Shown one piece after another: positions 43,386 through 51,655 of a stretch of DNA of 64,000 nt. The DNA is taken from contig NZ_JBBBNV010000019.1 in the NCBI RefSeq assembly GCF_037137075.1, forward strand, positions 1 to 64,000, in the 5' to 3' direction. The translations under genes and the position numbers were made by a program. The first letter of the stretch is position 1. Each line of letters starts with the position of its first letter. The stretch is from JBBBNV01 sp037137075. Lineage in GTDB: Bacteria; Bacillota; Bacilli; Paenibacillales; NBRC-103111. The notes beneath the pieces were generated by a model. The model was not told the DNA's origin, ran no database searches, and was given only the letters and a program-made list of their open reading frames with translations.

Positions 43386-44348
43386 ATCCAAGTCTCTCCA
43401 CATCAGGAGGCGGTCCGCCTCGAACGGGACATACAGCGCAAGGTCAGGCACCCCGTCCTGCGCGGGATGCTGCGCAGCAAATTTTTGTACGCCATCTTCT
43501 TCATTCCGTTCTGTTATTATGCGTTGTTTCATTACTGGCCCATGTACGGCATTCTGATTGCCTTTAAGGATTACAATATTGTTAAAGGCATTACAGGAAG
43601 CCCGTGGGTGGGACTGCAGCATTTCGAGAAATTCATGCAGGACGCCTATTTCTGGAAGCTGGTCCGCAACACGCTGCTCATTAACGTGTACGGCTTGTTC
43701 TGGGCGTTTCCGGCTCCGATTATTTTGGCGCTGCTGCTCAATGAGGTCAAGCATCGGGTGTTCAAGCGGGTTGTGCAGAGCATCAGCTATTTGCCCCATT
43801 TTATTTCGACAGTGGTTGTCTGCGGGATGATCGTTAATTTTTTGTCCACAGATGGCCTGGTGAATCAGCTGTTGAAATGGCTCGGGATGGAGCCGATCAA
43901 ATTTCTGATGCTTCCGGAGTGGTTTCGGACGATCTTCATCGCCTCCGATATTTGGCAAAATGTTGGCTGGGGCTCGATTATTTATTTGGCGGCCCTCACG
44001 GCGGTTGATGCAGAGCTGTACGATGCAGCGAATATGGATGGCGCCGGCCGCTGGCGGCAGCTGTGGAATGTGACCCTGCCCGGCATTACCCCGACGATTT
44101 CCATCATGCTCATTCTGAATCTGGGCAGGCTGATGTCCATCGGCTTTGAGAAAATCATTTTGCTGTACAACGGCTCCACTTATGAGACGGCGGATGTCAT
44201 CTCCACGTTCGTGTACCGCAGAGGTCTTCTTGGAAGCGATTTCAGCTATGCCACCGCGGTTGAGCTGTTCCAGGCGGTGGTCGGGCTGGTCCTGCTGTAC
44301 AGCGCAAACCGCATTTCCAAAAAAATAAGCCAAACCGGGTTATGGTAG
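43386..44348 (+). CDS. Carbohydrate ABC transporter permease, LplB-type
   Basis: Six-segment permease with YDAANMDGAGRWRQLWNVTLPGI as the EAA loop. The first canonical start, ATG 43467, gives 293 aa but has no ribosome site. AAAGGAGGA at 43371-43379 instead sits seven bases before an in-frame ATC at 43386. Translation from there adds 27 residues (IQVSPHQEAVRLERDIQRKV...), giving 320 aa, close to B. subtilis LplB (318). No ATG, GTG or TTG lies in frame between the upstream TAG and 43467. So either ATC is the start codon or an ATG has mutated. It pairs with the YtcP-type permease 14 bases downstream. Confidence 0.85.
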   Translation: MQVSPHQEAVRLERDIQRKVRHPVLRGMLRSKFLYAIFFIPFCYYALFHYWPMYGILIAFKDYNIVKGITGSPWVGLQHFEKFMQDAYFWKLVRNTLLINVYGLFWAFPAPIILALLLNEVKHRVFKRVVQSISYLPHFISTVVVCGMIVNFLSTDGLVNQLLKWLGMEPIKFLMLPEWFRTIFIASDIWQNVGWGSIIYLAALTAVDAELYDAANMDGAGRWRQLWNVTLPGITPTISIMLILNLGRLMSIGFEKIILLYNGSTYETADVISTFVYRRGLLGSDFSYATAVELFQAVVGLVLLYSANRISKKISQTGLW

Positions 44349-44362
44349 GAGGTGGTCGGCCG

Positions 44363-45247
44363 ATGAGAATCCGAAAGCCTTGGAGCGCCCGGCTGTTCGA
44401 GGTCGTTAATGTGCTGCTGCTGCTAGTCCTGGTGTTTGTCACGCTGTATCCGATGTACTACATCTTCATCGTGTCCATTAGCGACGGCAGCGCGGTAAAC
44501 CGGGGGCTGGTCAAGTTTTGGCCGCAGGATATGACGCTGGAGGCCTATGCGATTATTTTTAAGAACAAAGACATCTGGAACGCTTATTCCAACACGCTGC
44601 TTTATACATCCGTTGGCACCGCCATCAATGTCATTTGCTCCGCGATGTGCGCGTTCGCCTTGTCCCGCAGGGACATGTACGGGCGCAATGTATTCATCTT
44701 CATGATTGCGTTCACGATGTTCCTGAGCGGAGGTCTTATTCCGACATACCTGGTTGTGCAGAAGCTGGGACTCATCGATACGATGTGGGCGATGGTGCTT
44801 CCTCCCGCAATCAATACCTTCAACATGCTGATTATGAAGACGTTTTTTGAAGGCATTCCGGTATCGCTTCAGGAATCGGCCTTTCTGGACGGGGCAAACG
44901 ATTTTCAAATCCTGTTCCGCATTATATTGCCGTTATCCATGCCGATTATGGCCACCATGGTGCTGTTCTATGCGGTGCATCATTGGAACAGCTTTTTCCC
45001 CGCCCTGCTGTATCTGAACAGCAAGGACATGTACCCGGTGCAGGTGCTGCTGCGCAATATCGTCATTGCCGGAGAATTCTCCGACCAGTCGAGCGAAATC
45101 GGCAGTGTCGGGTCCAGCTTCCGCGTGGTGGCGACCAACTACAAATATGCCGTCATTATTATTACCGTACTGCCGATTTTGATCGTGTACCCGTATTTGC
45201 AAAAATATTTTGCCAAAGGGGTCATGATCGGCGCGTTGAAAGGGTAA
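44363..45247 (+). CDS. Carbohydrate ABC transporter permease, YtcP-type
   Basis: Product of 294 aa from ATG 44363 (AGGAGGTGG seven bases upstream). Six membrane segments; NVLLLLVLVFVTLYPMYYIFIVSISDG, EAA loop SLQESAFLDGANDFQILFRI, and the family C-terminus YFAKGVMIGALKG. B. subtilis YtcP is 286 aa. Works with the LplB-type permease and the LplA/YtcQ-type lipoprotein gene 162 bases downstream; the ATPase would again be shared. Confidence 0.92.
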   Translation: MRIRKPWSARLFEVVNVLLLLVLVFVTLYPMYYIFIVSISDGSAVNRGLVKFWPQDMTLEAYAIIFKNKDIWNAYSNTLLYTSVGTAINVICSAMCAFALSRRDMYGRNVFIFMIAFTMFLSGGLIPTYLVVQKLGLIDTMWAMVLPPAINTFNMLIMKTFFEGIPVSLQESAFLDGANDFQILFRIILPLSMPIMATMVLFYAVHHWNSFFPALLYLNSKDMYPVQVLLRNIVIAGEFSDQSSEIGSVGSSFRVVATNYKYAVIIITVLPILIVYPYLQKYFAKGVMIGALKG

Positions 45248-45409
45248 GAAGCTGCGGATGGGTGAAGCGGGAATCGCCGTCCTGAGGTCAGCAGGTGTAC
45301 GCGCACAGCCTGACGGCAGGGGCGCGCAGAGGGAAGCAGAGGCGGCAGCATCAGCCCGATTTCCTTGATCGAAGCATAAAAGCCAATAATCTGATGGGGG
45401 GACGAAATA

Positions 45410-47053
45410 ATGGCAAAATGGTGGTTCGGGGGTCGAACGGTATTTTTAACGGCAGCGGCGGTGATGCTGCTGGCTTCAGGTCTTACCGCCTGCACAGGCA
45501 ATAAGGAGACGCCGTCGACCGGAGCGCAGGGCACGTCGGCACCGGCTGCAGGATCGGCAAGCGGTAAAATTTCAGAGAAGGAGCGCACGGTAAAGGTCGT
45601 TCTCTCGGAAAGCGCCAACCAGCCGATTAAGAACAATACGCCGATTCAGCAGGAGATTTTGAAGCAAACCGGCATTAAGCTGGAATATGAAGCGGTTCCC
45701 GGCAGCAACTACAACGATAAGAAGAAGACGCTGATGGCGACAAACAACCTGCCGGACATTATCCAGATTGAGAAGCAGGACATTAACGATTTCGGCTCCA
45801 CCGGGGTATTCCTGCCGCTGATGGAGTATATGAACAAGGGGCTGATGCCGAACTTCAAAAAAATTTGGGACGCTAACCCCGATTTGGTCAAAATGACGGT
45901 AGACGGCGAGCTGTACGCTTTTCCGGCGATTGCCCGCAATGAAGCCAAAAACGGCTTTGGCCCCGTGATCCGGGAGGACCTGCTGAAGAAGCATAATCTG
46001 GCCGCGCCCAAAACCTTCGACGAGCTGCTGACGGTGCTGGCGAGGCTGAAGGAGCTGTATCCGCAATCTACGCCGTGGTCGATCCGCAAGGGCACCGGGC
46101 AGCTTATCGGCACCGGGGCGTACATGCTGGGCAGCGGCTATTCGAGCGGCAACGGCATCTATTTTGATAAGGATGTGGACGGGGGACGTTATGTGTTCGG
46201 TCCGGGAACCCCTGCCTTCAAGAACGTGCTGGCTTACTTCCATAAAGCGTATAAAATGGGCGTGCTGGACCCGGATTACGCGGTCTCCACCTCCCAGCAG
46301 TGGACAGAGAAGCTGACCAGCGGGAAGTCGTTCTTCTTCCTGGACAACAGCGGCTTCGGGCTGAACTACACCCGGGATTTGCGCAAGACGCAGCCGGATG
46401 CCAAGTTTCAGATTCTCCCGATTCCACAGTACGCCAACGGCAAGGCGCGGGCCCAATTTTATGCGACGACGTTCACAGGCAAGGCGTTTGCCTTGAGCGC
46501 CAAAGCGAAGGACCCGGAAACGCTGGTGAAGCTGGTGGACTGGATGTATTCCGAGCCTGCGTCCAATCTGATGAACTTCGGCGTGGAAGGTGTGAATTAC
46601 ACACTGGATGACAAGGGCCAGCCGAAGTACAAGGAGGACTATATCGCCCAGTTCAAAAATGCCCAGCCGACACCGTATTACGCCGTCTATTCCGATTTGG
46701 GCTGCTGCCAGCTTAACTTCACGCCGTACTACTCCAACACGATGTCTCAGTTCCAAATCGAGAAGCTGACCGGAAATTGGGATGCTCTGAACGAGGAATA
46801 TTGGAGCATCGTGGCAAACGACAAGGCCTATGTCGAGCCGGTGATGGACCCGCCGCTTTCGAAGCAAGAGGCGACCCGCGTGAAGGAGCTGACAGTAACC
46901 CTGAACACGATGCTGGATCAGGAATACGACAAGTTTATTATGGGGGTTAAGCCGATTGAGGCGTATGACGAGGTAATGAAGAAAGCACAGCAGATGGGTG
47001 CGGGCGAGCTGGAAAAAATTTATAATGACGCTCTGGCTCGGCTTAAAAAATAA
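45410..47053 (+). CDS. Carbohydrate-binding lipoprotein, LplA/YtcQ-type
   Basis: Product of 547 aa: lipoprotein signal with lipobox GLTAC (Cys about residue 28), Ser/Gly/Ala-rich linker, then the large family-1 binding domain of LplA/YtcQ type (TLMATNNLPDIIQIEKQDI, MTVDGELYAFPAIARNEAKN, LVDWMYSEPASNLMNFGVEG). These longer binding proteins serve oligosaccharide uptake in Paenibacillus, often of plant cell-wall fragments. GGGGGGACG precedes ATG 45410. Two different importers in one locus suggest two different oligosaccharides. Confidence 0.92.
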   Translation: MAKWWFGGRTVFLTAAAVMLLASGLTACTGNKETPSTGAQGTSAPAAGSASGKISEKERTVKVVLSESANQPIKNNTPIQQEILKQTGIKLEYEAVPGSNYNDKKKTLMATNNLPDIIQIEKQDINDFGSTGVFLPLMEYMNKGLMPNFKKIWDANPDLVKMTVDGELYAFPAIARNEAKNGFGPVIREDLLKKHNLAAPKTFDELLTVLARLKELYPQSTPWSIRKGTGQLIGTGAYMLGSGYSSGNGIYFDKDVDGGRYVFGPGTPAFKNVLAYFHKAYKMGVLDPDYAVSTSQQWTEKLTSGKSFFFLDNSGFGLNYTRDLRKTQPDAKFQILPIPQYANGKARAQFYATTFTGKAFALSAKAKDPETLVKLVDWMYSEPASNLMNFGVEGVNYTLDDKGQPKYKEDYIAQFKNAQPTPYYAVYSDLGCCQLNFTPYYSNTMSQFQIEKLTGNWDALNEEYWSIVANDKAYVEPVMDPPLSKQEATRVKELTVTLNTMLDQEYDKFIMGVKPIEAYDEVMKKAQQMGAGELEKIYNDALARLKK

Positions 47054-47125
47054 GAGGCTGCATTCGTTCAAGCTTGTAGAGAAGCAAACGTAAAACTTAC
47101 TACTAATCCTATAGGAGTGTGTGCC

Positions 47126-48154
47126 ATGAGTGTGAAGCTGATGAAACAGGAGAAACAATTTTTATTTGAGGAGGACCGCCCGTTCCCGAGCTGCCATGCT
47201 TCTACGATTGTGACGCTTCCGGACGGAGGCTTGCTGATCTCGTATTTCGCCGGATCGAAGGAAGGCGCGCCGGATGAGGCGATTTGGTGCTCCAGGCAAA
47301 AAGACGGGGTATGGTCCCCGCCGTACAAGGTAGCCGATGAGGAAAACCTTGTTCACTGGAATCCGGTGCTGCACCGCAAGGAATCAGGGGAAATTCTACT
47401 GTTCTACAAGGTTGGTTATCCGATTCCGCAGTGGTATACCCGGCTTATCGTCTCACTGGATGACGGGCAAACGTGGAGCGAGCCGGTTGAGCTGGTGCCG
47501 GGTGATGTCGGAGGCCGCGGTCCGGTCAAAAATAAGCTCATTGTGCTCCAGGACGGCACCTGGGCTGCTCCGGCCTCCTTGGAAACGCCGGTGGAATGGG
47601 ACGCTTTTGTAGATCTCTCCTTCGACGAAGGAGCTACCTGGACGGCCAGCGGCCTTGTGCCGGTGCTGCATCCGGGTTCGGTTCGGGCACCGGAGCAAGC
47701 AGGGCAGGTGCTGGAGAAGCTGCAGCTTGTTCACGGCCGGGGCATTATTCAACCGACGTTATGGGAGTCTGCTCCGGGTCAAGTGCATATGCTGCTGCGC
47801 AGCACCGCCGGCTTCATCTACCGCAGTGATTCGGCGGACGGCGGGCGGACATGGTCACCGGCGTACAAGACGTACTTGCCCAACAACAACAGCGGCATTG
47901 ATTTGGCTAAGATGGAAAACGGGACGCTTGTGCTGGCCTACAACCCCGTCGGGATGTATAAGGGACCGCGTACGCCGCTGCTGTTAAGCGTCTCCAGCGA
48001 TAACGGATATACCTGGGAGGAACTGCTGGTACTGGAAAGAGAGCCTGGTGAATATTCATATCCTGCGGTGCTTGCGGAAGGAAACCGCGTCTATGTAACC
48101 TACACCTGGAAGCGCGAACGAATTGTATGCTGGAGTCTTGAAATCGGGGAGTGA
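47126..48154 (+). CDS. Sialidase-fold (BNR-repeat) glycoside hydrolase-like protein
   Basis: Product of 342 aa without signal peptide, a six-bladed propeller with Asp-box-type repeats: SLDDGQTWSE (about residue 110), SFDEGATWTA (about 161), SADGGRTWSP (about 236) and SSDNGYTWEE (about 292). The N-terminal part has FPSCHASTIVTLPDGGLLIS, as in intracellular 'exo-alpha-sialidase' (BNR_2) proteins. In RG-II degraders a GH33-fold enzyme removes DHA/Kdo sugars and other propellers act on rhamnose-uronic acid links. One of these is more plausible here than true sialic acid. RBS AGGAGTG; the next gene starts five bases on. Confidence 0.75.
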   Translation: MSVKLMKQEKQFLFEEDRPFPSCHASTIVTLPDGGLLISYFAGSKEGAPDEAIWCSRQKDGVWSPPYKVADEENLVHWNPVLHRKESGEILLFYKVGYPIPQWYTRLIVSLDDGQTWSEPVELVPGDVGGRGPVKNKLIVLQDGTWAAPASLETPVEWDAFVDLSFDEGATWTASGLVPVLHPGSVRAPEQAGQVLEKLQLVHGRGIIQPTLWESAPGQVHMLLRSTAGFIYRSDSADGGRTWSPAYKTYLPNNNSGIDLAKMENGTLVLAYNPVGMYKGPRTPLLLSVSSDNGYTWEELLVLEREPGEYSYPAVLAEGNRVYVTYTWKRERIVCWSLEIGE

Positions 48155-48159
48155 GGCGA

Positions 48160-51100
48160 ATGGGTGACAAGGACAGCCGCAGCCGGAAACCGGTAGAGGG
48201 GCAGCCGCAGCAGGCGGCACCGGCACAACCGGGAATAACGGGGCAGGCGGAGGCGCTGGAGCGGCTGAGGGCGAAGTTTGACCGCCCTTCTGCAGAATAC
48301 CGCTCCGCCCCTTTTTGGGGCTGGAACGACAAGCTGGACCCCGAAGAGCTGGTTCGGCAAATTGACGGCATGAAGGAGCAGGGCATGGGCGGCTTTTTTA
48401 TGCATTCCCGGGACGGTCTGGAGACGGAATACATGGGCCCGGAATGGATGGAGGCCGTCAAAGCCTCGGTGAAGCGGGCGGAGGAGGTCGGGCTTCTGGC
48501 ATGGATGTACGACGAAGACCGCTGGCCCTCAGGTAATGTAGGGGGCAAGGTGCCTGCGCTCGGGGATGAGTATCGTTCCAAGGGGCTGACGATTGAGGTC
48601 GTTTCGGGACCGTATATAACGGATGGCCGGGAGGTCGCGCTGTTCCGGGCCGAGGTGGACGACATGTCGCTGGCCCATTGTGAGCGCCTGCCGCTGGACG
48701 GAGAGCCCGGCCGGCGCTGGGAGCTGGAGTCAGCGGGGGCCGGGCGGGCAGACAGGGGAAGCTCAGAGCCGGAAGGGGAGGAGGCGGTCTCGGCGAAGCG
48801 GGGGGCTGAAGCGCGTGCAGCGGTTGACTGGGCGGAGGAGGCGGTGCAGTGGGCTCCGCACTCTCAGCACTCCGCTCCGTCTGGTCAACACAGTCATAGC
48901 CAGCCGCCAGGACAACAGCAAGGACAGCGTCCGGTTTCCGAAGAAGGCTTCTCCCAGCCCGCGAAGGGCGAGGTGTTTCTTGCTTTCCGTATCGAGGTGT
49001 CGGAGGCGGTGGAATGGTTTAATGACGAGGCGCCGCCGGACAGCTTGAATCCCGCCACAGTGCGCCAATTTATTGACCGGACACATGAGGTTTACAAGCG
49101 GGAGGTCGGAGAGCATTTCGGGCGGACCATTCGGGGGATCTTCACCGATGAGCCGAGCATTAATGACCGGCACTGCAAATACACGGCGGGCCGAGGCTGG
49201 GTACCGTGGACGTATGATTTTGCCTCCTACTTTAGCAGCAGGCGGGGATATGATATTCTGGATGCAGCGCCGCATCTTTTTTTCAACAGCAGCGAATCCC
49301 CGGCGGCCCGCCATGATTATTGGCGGACGGTCGCCGAGAAGTTCTGCGAGGCGTTTACGAAGCAGCTGTACGACTGGTGCGAGGACAATCAATTGGCTCT
49401 TACCGGCCACTATCTGCAGGAGGATAAGCTGGGACTTGGCACCCGTGTCGGCGGGGCGCTGATGCCGCATTACCGGTATCAGCATATTCCCGGCATTGAT
49501 TTGCTTACCGAGCAGACAGACGAATATATGACAGTGAAGCAATGCACCAGTGTAGCCAATCAGTACGGCCGGGAGAAGGTCATCTCGGAAACGTACGGCT
49601 GCACGGGCTGGGAGTTTACTTTTGAAGGGCAAAAATGGCTTGGTGATTGGCAGTATGTGCTCGGTGTGAACTTCTTGTCCCAGCATCTGGCGCTCTATTC
49701 CATCAAGGGCTGCCGGAAGCGGGATTATCCGCCGGTATTCAATTATAATACCTCCTGGTGGAAATACGACCACGTGATGGAGGATTATTTCGCCCGCATC
49801 GGGGCAGTGCTTAGCGAAGGCGAGCCTGTCCGGGATTTGCTGGTGCTGCATCCGGCTTCCACCGCATGGTCCTTGCTGGGCTCGAATCCATACGGCCTGC
49901 CCAATCGCGGGCGCGACCGGGATATCCCCGGCATTAACCGGTACGGCGATGAATTCAACGCGTTTTTGAAAGCGCTTTTCGGCGCGCACCATGACCTTGA
50001 CCTCGGCGACGAGACGATTATGGCGGAGACCGGATCGGTGCAGGACGGCCGGCTGGTTGTGAACCGATCCCGGTATAAAACGGTAGTCCTGCCGCCGGTA
50101 CATACTTTGCTGCGCAGCACGGTGGAGCTGCTGGAGCAGTTTATGGCCGCCGGCGGGCGCATCATTGGCGTGCAGCCGCTGCCGTCGATGATCGAGGGCC
50201 GAAGCGCGGCGGAGGAGCTGCGGCAGCGGCTGTTTCAGCATCCCGGCTTTATCCCGGCAAGACATCCCGGCGAGGCTATTGCCCGTCTGGAGGAAGTGCT
50301 GCCCCGGAATATATCCATTCGCAGCGAGTACGGGACTGAAGCACCGGAGCTATTGTATATGCTGAGGCGTCTGGAAGGCGGCAGCATTCTGTTTATCGTC
50401 AACAACGACCGTTACCGATCCGTTCCGGCGTCGATTGAGCTGCCGGGGGATATCGGGCGGGTCGAGGAATGGAATGCGCTTACCGGCGAGCGCAAGGAAA
50501 TCGAGGCTTGGCTGGAGGAGGGCAGGGGCTTGCGGCTGGATGTGCGTTTTGGCCCGGCGGATTCCAAGCTGTTCTTCATTAACAGCACGCTGCCGCCCCA
50601 AGCCTCCGGCAAGACGGTAGAGCCTGTTGTTTTCCACGATGAGGACCTGTATGCCGCCTTCGGCCCGGCGTTCCGCTTTCGGCGGACGATGCCGAATGTG
50701 CTGACGCTGGATCAATGCTTCTACCAGCTGGAGGATGAAGCGTGGTCGGAGAAGCTGGAGGTATGGCAGGCTCAGCGGCGTATACGCGAATCGCTGGGAA
50801 TGCGGCAGGTTTACTATAACGGCATCACCCAGCGCTACAAATGGGCGTCCCGGCCGCATCCGAACGATGGCGCGCCAGTCACGCTGCGGTTTGAATTTGA
50901 AGTCAGCGAAATTCCGGCACAGGGGCTGTCGCTTGTGCTGGAGGGGGCGAAGCAGTTTGATATCCGCTTGAACCGCTCAGCGGTGGAGAACAGAGCCGAC
51001 CGCTGGTTTCTGGACCGGACCTTTGACTGCATCCGCCTGGAGTCCGGCTTCCTGCGGCAAGGAATGAACGAGATCGAGCTGTCCTGCGCGTATACGAACG

Positions 51101-51594
51101 CGATGGAGCTGGAGGACATTTATTTGATTGGGGAGTTCGGCGTTAGCCCGGACCGGCGTATTGTCAGCGAGCCGCAGCGGCTTCATGTTGGGGATTGGTG
51201 CCTGCAGGGATATTATCATTACTGCGGCAGCATGATTTACGAGGCGGATTACGAGCATCCGCCGGAGCCCGGCGTGCGAGCTGTGCTGGAGCTGGGCGAT
51301 TTCTCGGCGGTTACGGTCGAGGTGCGGATTAACGGCATGCCGGCCGGACAAATTCCATGGAAGGCTGCCGACGGTTTGGATGTAACGAGCTATTTGCAGG
51401 CGGGCCGGAACAAGCTGGAGATTGAAGTGATGGGCAGCCCGCGCAATATGTTCGGCCCGTTCCATCAGGCCCGCGGCGCGACGGCGACGACTAACTGGGG
51501 CTCCTTCCGCACGGAAGGCCGGGAATACTGCGCGGAGTATGTGGTGAAGCCGTACGGCCTGAATCAGCAGGTCAAGCTGCTCCGCAAGGTGTAA
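48160..51594 (+). CDS. GH106-type alpha-L-rhamnosidase-like glycoside hydrolase
   Basis: Product of 1144 aa from ATG 48160 (GGGGAG upstream), no signal peptide. The start of the barrel is characteristic (SAEYRSAPFWGWNDKLDPEE, GMGGFFMHSRDGLETEYMGP, AWMYDEDRWPSGNVGGKVP, about residues 45-135). Later features are RGIFTDEPSINDRH, LTGHYLQEDKLG, VISETYGCTGWEFTFEGQKW and a C-terminal sugar-binding beta domain (about 960-1144). GH106 enzymes remove alpha-L-rhamnose, including from RG-II. An unusual low-complexity insert lies at about residues 190-270 (rich in Gly, Ser, Gln, Glu, His). It is coupled to the preceding gene (five-base gap). Confidence 0.8.
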   Translation: MGDKDSRSRKPVEGQPQQAAPAQPGITGQAEALERLRAKFDRPSAEYRSAPFWGWNDKLDPEELVRQIDGMKEQGMGGFFMHSRDGLETEYMGPEWMEAVKASVKRAEEVGLLAWMYDEDRWPSGNVGGKVPALGDEYRSKGLTIEVVSGPYITDGREVALFRAEVDDMSLAHCERLPLDGEPGRRWELESAGAGRADRGSSEPEGEEAVSAKRGAEARAAVDWAEEAVQWAPHSQHSAPSGQHSHSQPPGQQQGQRPVSEEGFSQPAKGEVFLAFRIEVSEAVEWFNDEAPPDSLNPATVRQFIDRTHEVYKREVGEHFGRTIRGIFTDEPSINDRHCKYTAGRGWVPWTYDFASYFSSRRGYDILDAAPHLFFNSSESPAARHDYWRTVAEKFCEAFTKQLYDWCEDNQLALTGHYLQEDKLGLGTRVGGALMPHYRYQHIPGIDLLTEQTDEYMTVKQCTSVANQYGREKVISETYGCTGWEFTFEGQKWLGDWQYVLGVNFLSQHLALYSIKGCRKRDYPPVFNYNTSWWKYDHVMEDYFARIGAVLSEGEPVRDLLVLHPASTAWSLLGSNPYGLPNRGRDRDIPGINRYGDEFNAFLKALFGAHHDLDLGDETIMAETGSVQDGRLVVNRSRYKTVVLPPVHTLLRSTVELLEQFMAAGGRIIGVQPLPSMIEGRSAAEELRQRLFQHPGFIPARHPGEAIARLEEVLPRNISIRSEYGTEAPELLYMLRRLEGGSILFIVNNDRYRSVPASIELPGDIGRVEEWNALTGERKEIEAWLEEGRGLRLDVRFGPADSKLFFINSTLPPQASGKTVEPVVFHDEDLYAAFGPAFRFRRTMPNVLTLDQCFYQLEDEAWSEKLEVWQAQRRIRESLGMRQVYYNGITQRYKWASRPHPNDGAPVTLRFEFEVSEIPAQGLSLVLEGAKQFDIRLNRSAVENRADRWFLDRTFDCIRLESGFLRQGMNEIELSCAYTNAMELEDIYLIGEFGVSPDRRIVSEPQRLHVGDWCLQGYYHYCGSMIYEADYEHPPEPGVRAVLELGDFSAVTVEVRINGMPAGQIPWKAADGLDVTSYLQAGRNKLEIEVMGSPRNMFGPFHQARGATATTNWGSFRTEGREYCAEYVVKPYGLNQQVKLLRKV

Positions 51595-51655
51595 CAAACC
51601 CTGTAACGAAAACTAGTACAAGAGCAACGAATTCAAGGAGGAAAGGACAGGACGT

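Noticed and set aside
42516..44333. A 605-codon minus-strand frame opposite the DUF1593 and LplB-type genes.
   Set aside because: It spans two well-supported plus-strand genes and their gap, and its composition (rich in His, Arg, Gln) is that of an antisense shadow.
47126..48154. A genuine sialidase acting on sialic acid.
   Set aside because: No nanA/nanE/nanK genes or sialic acid transporter are present, and the neighbours are plant-glycan families; only the propeller fold is supported.
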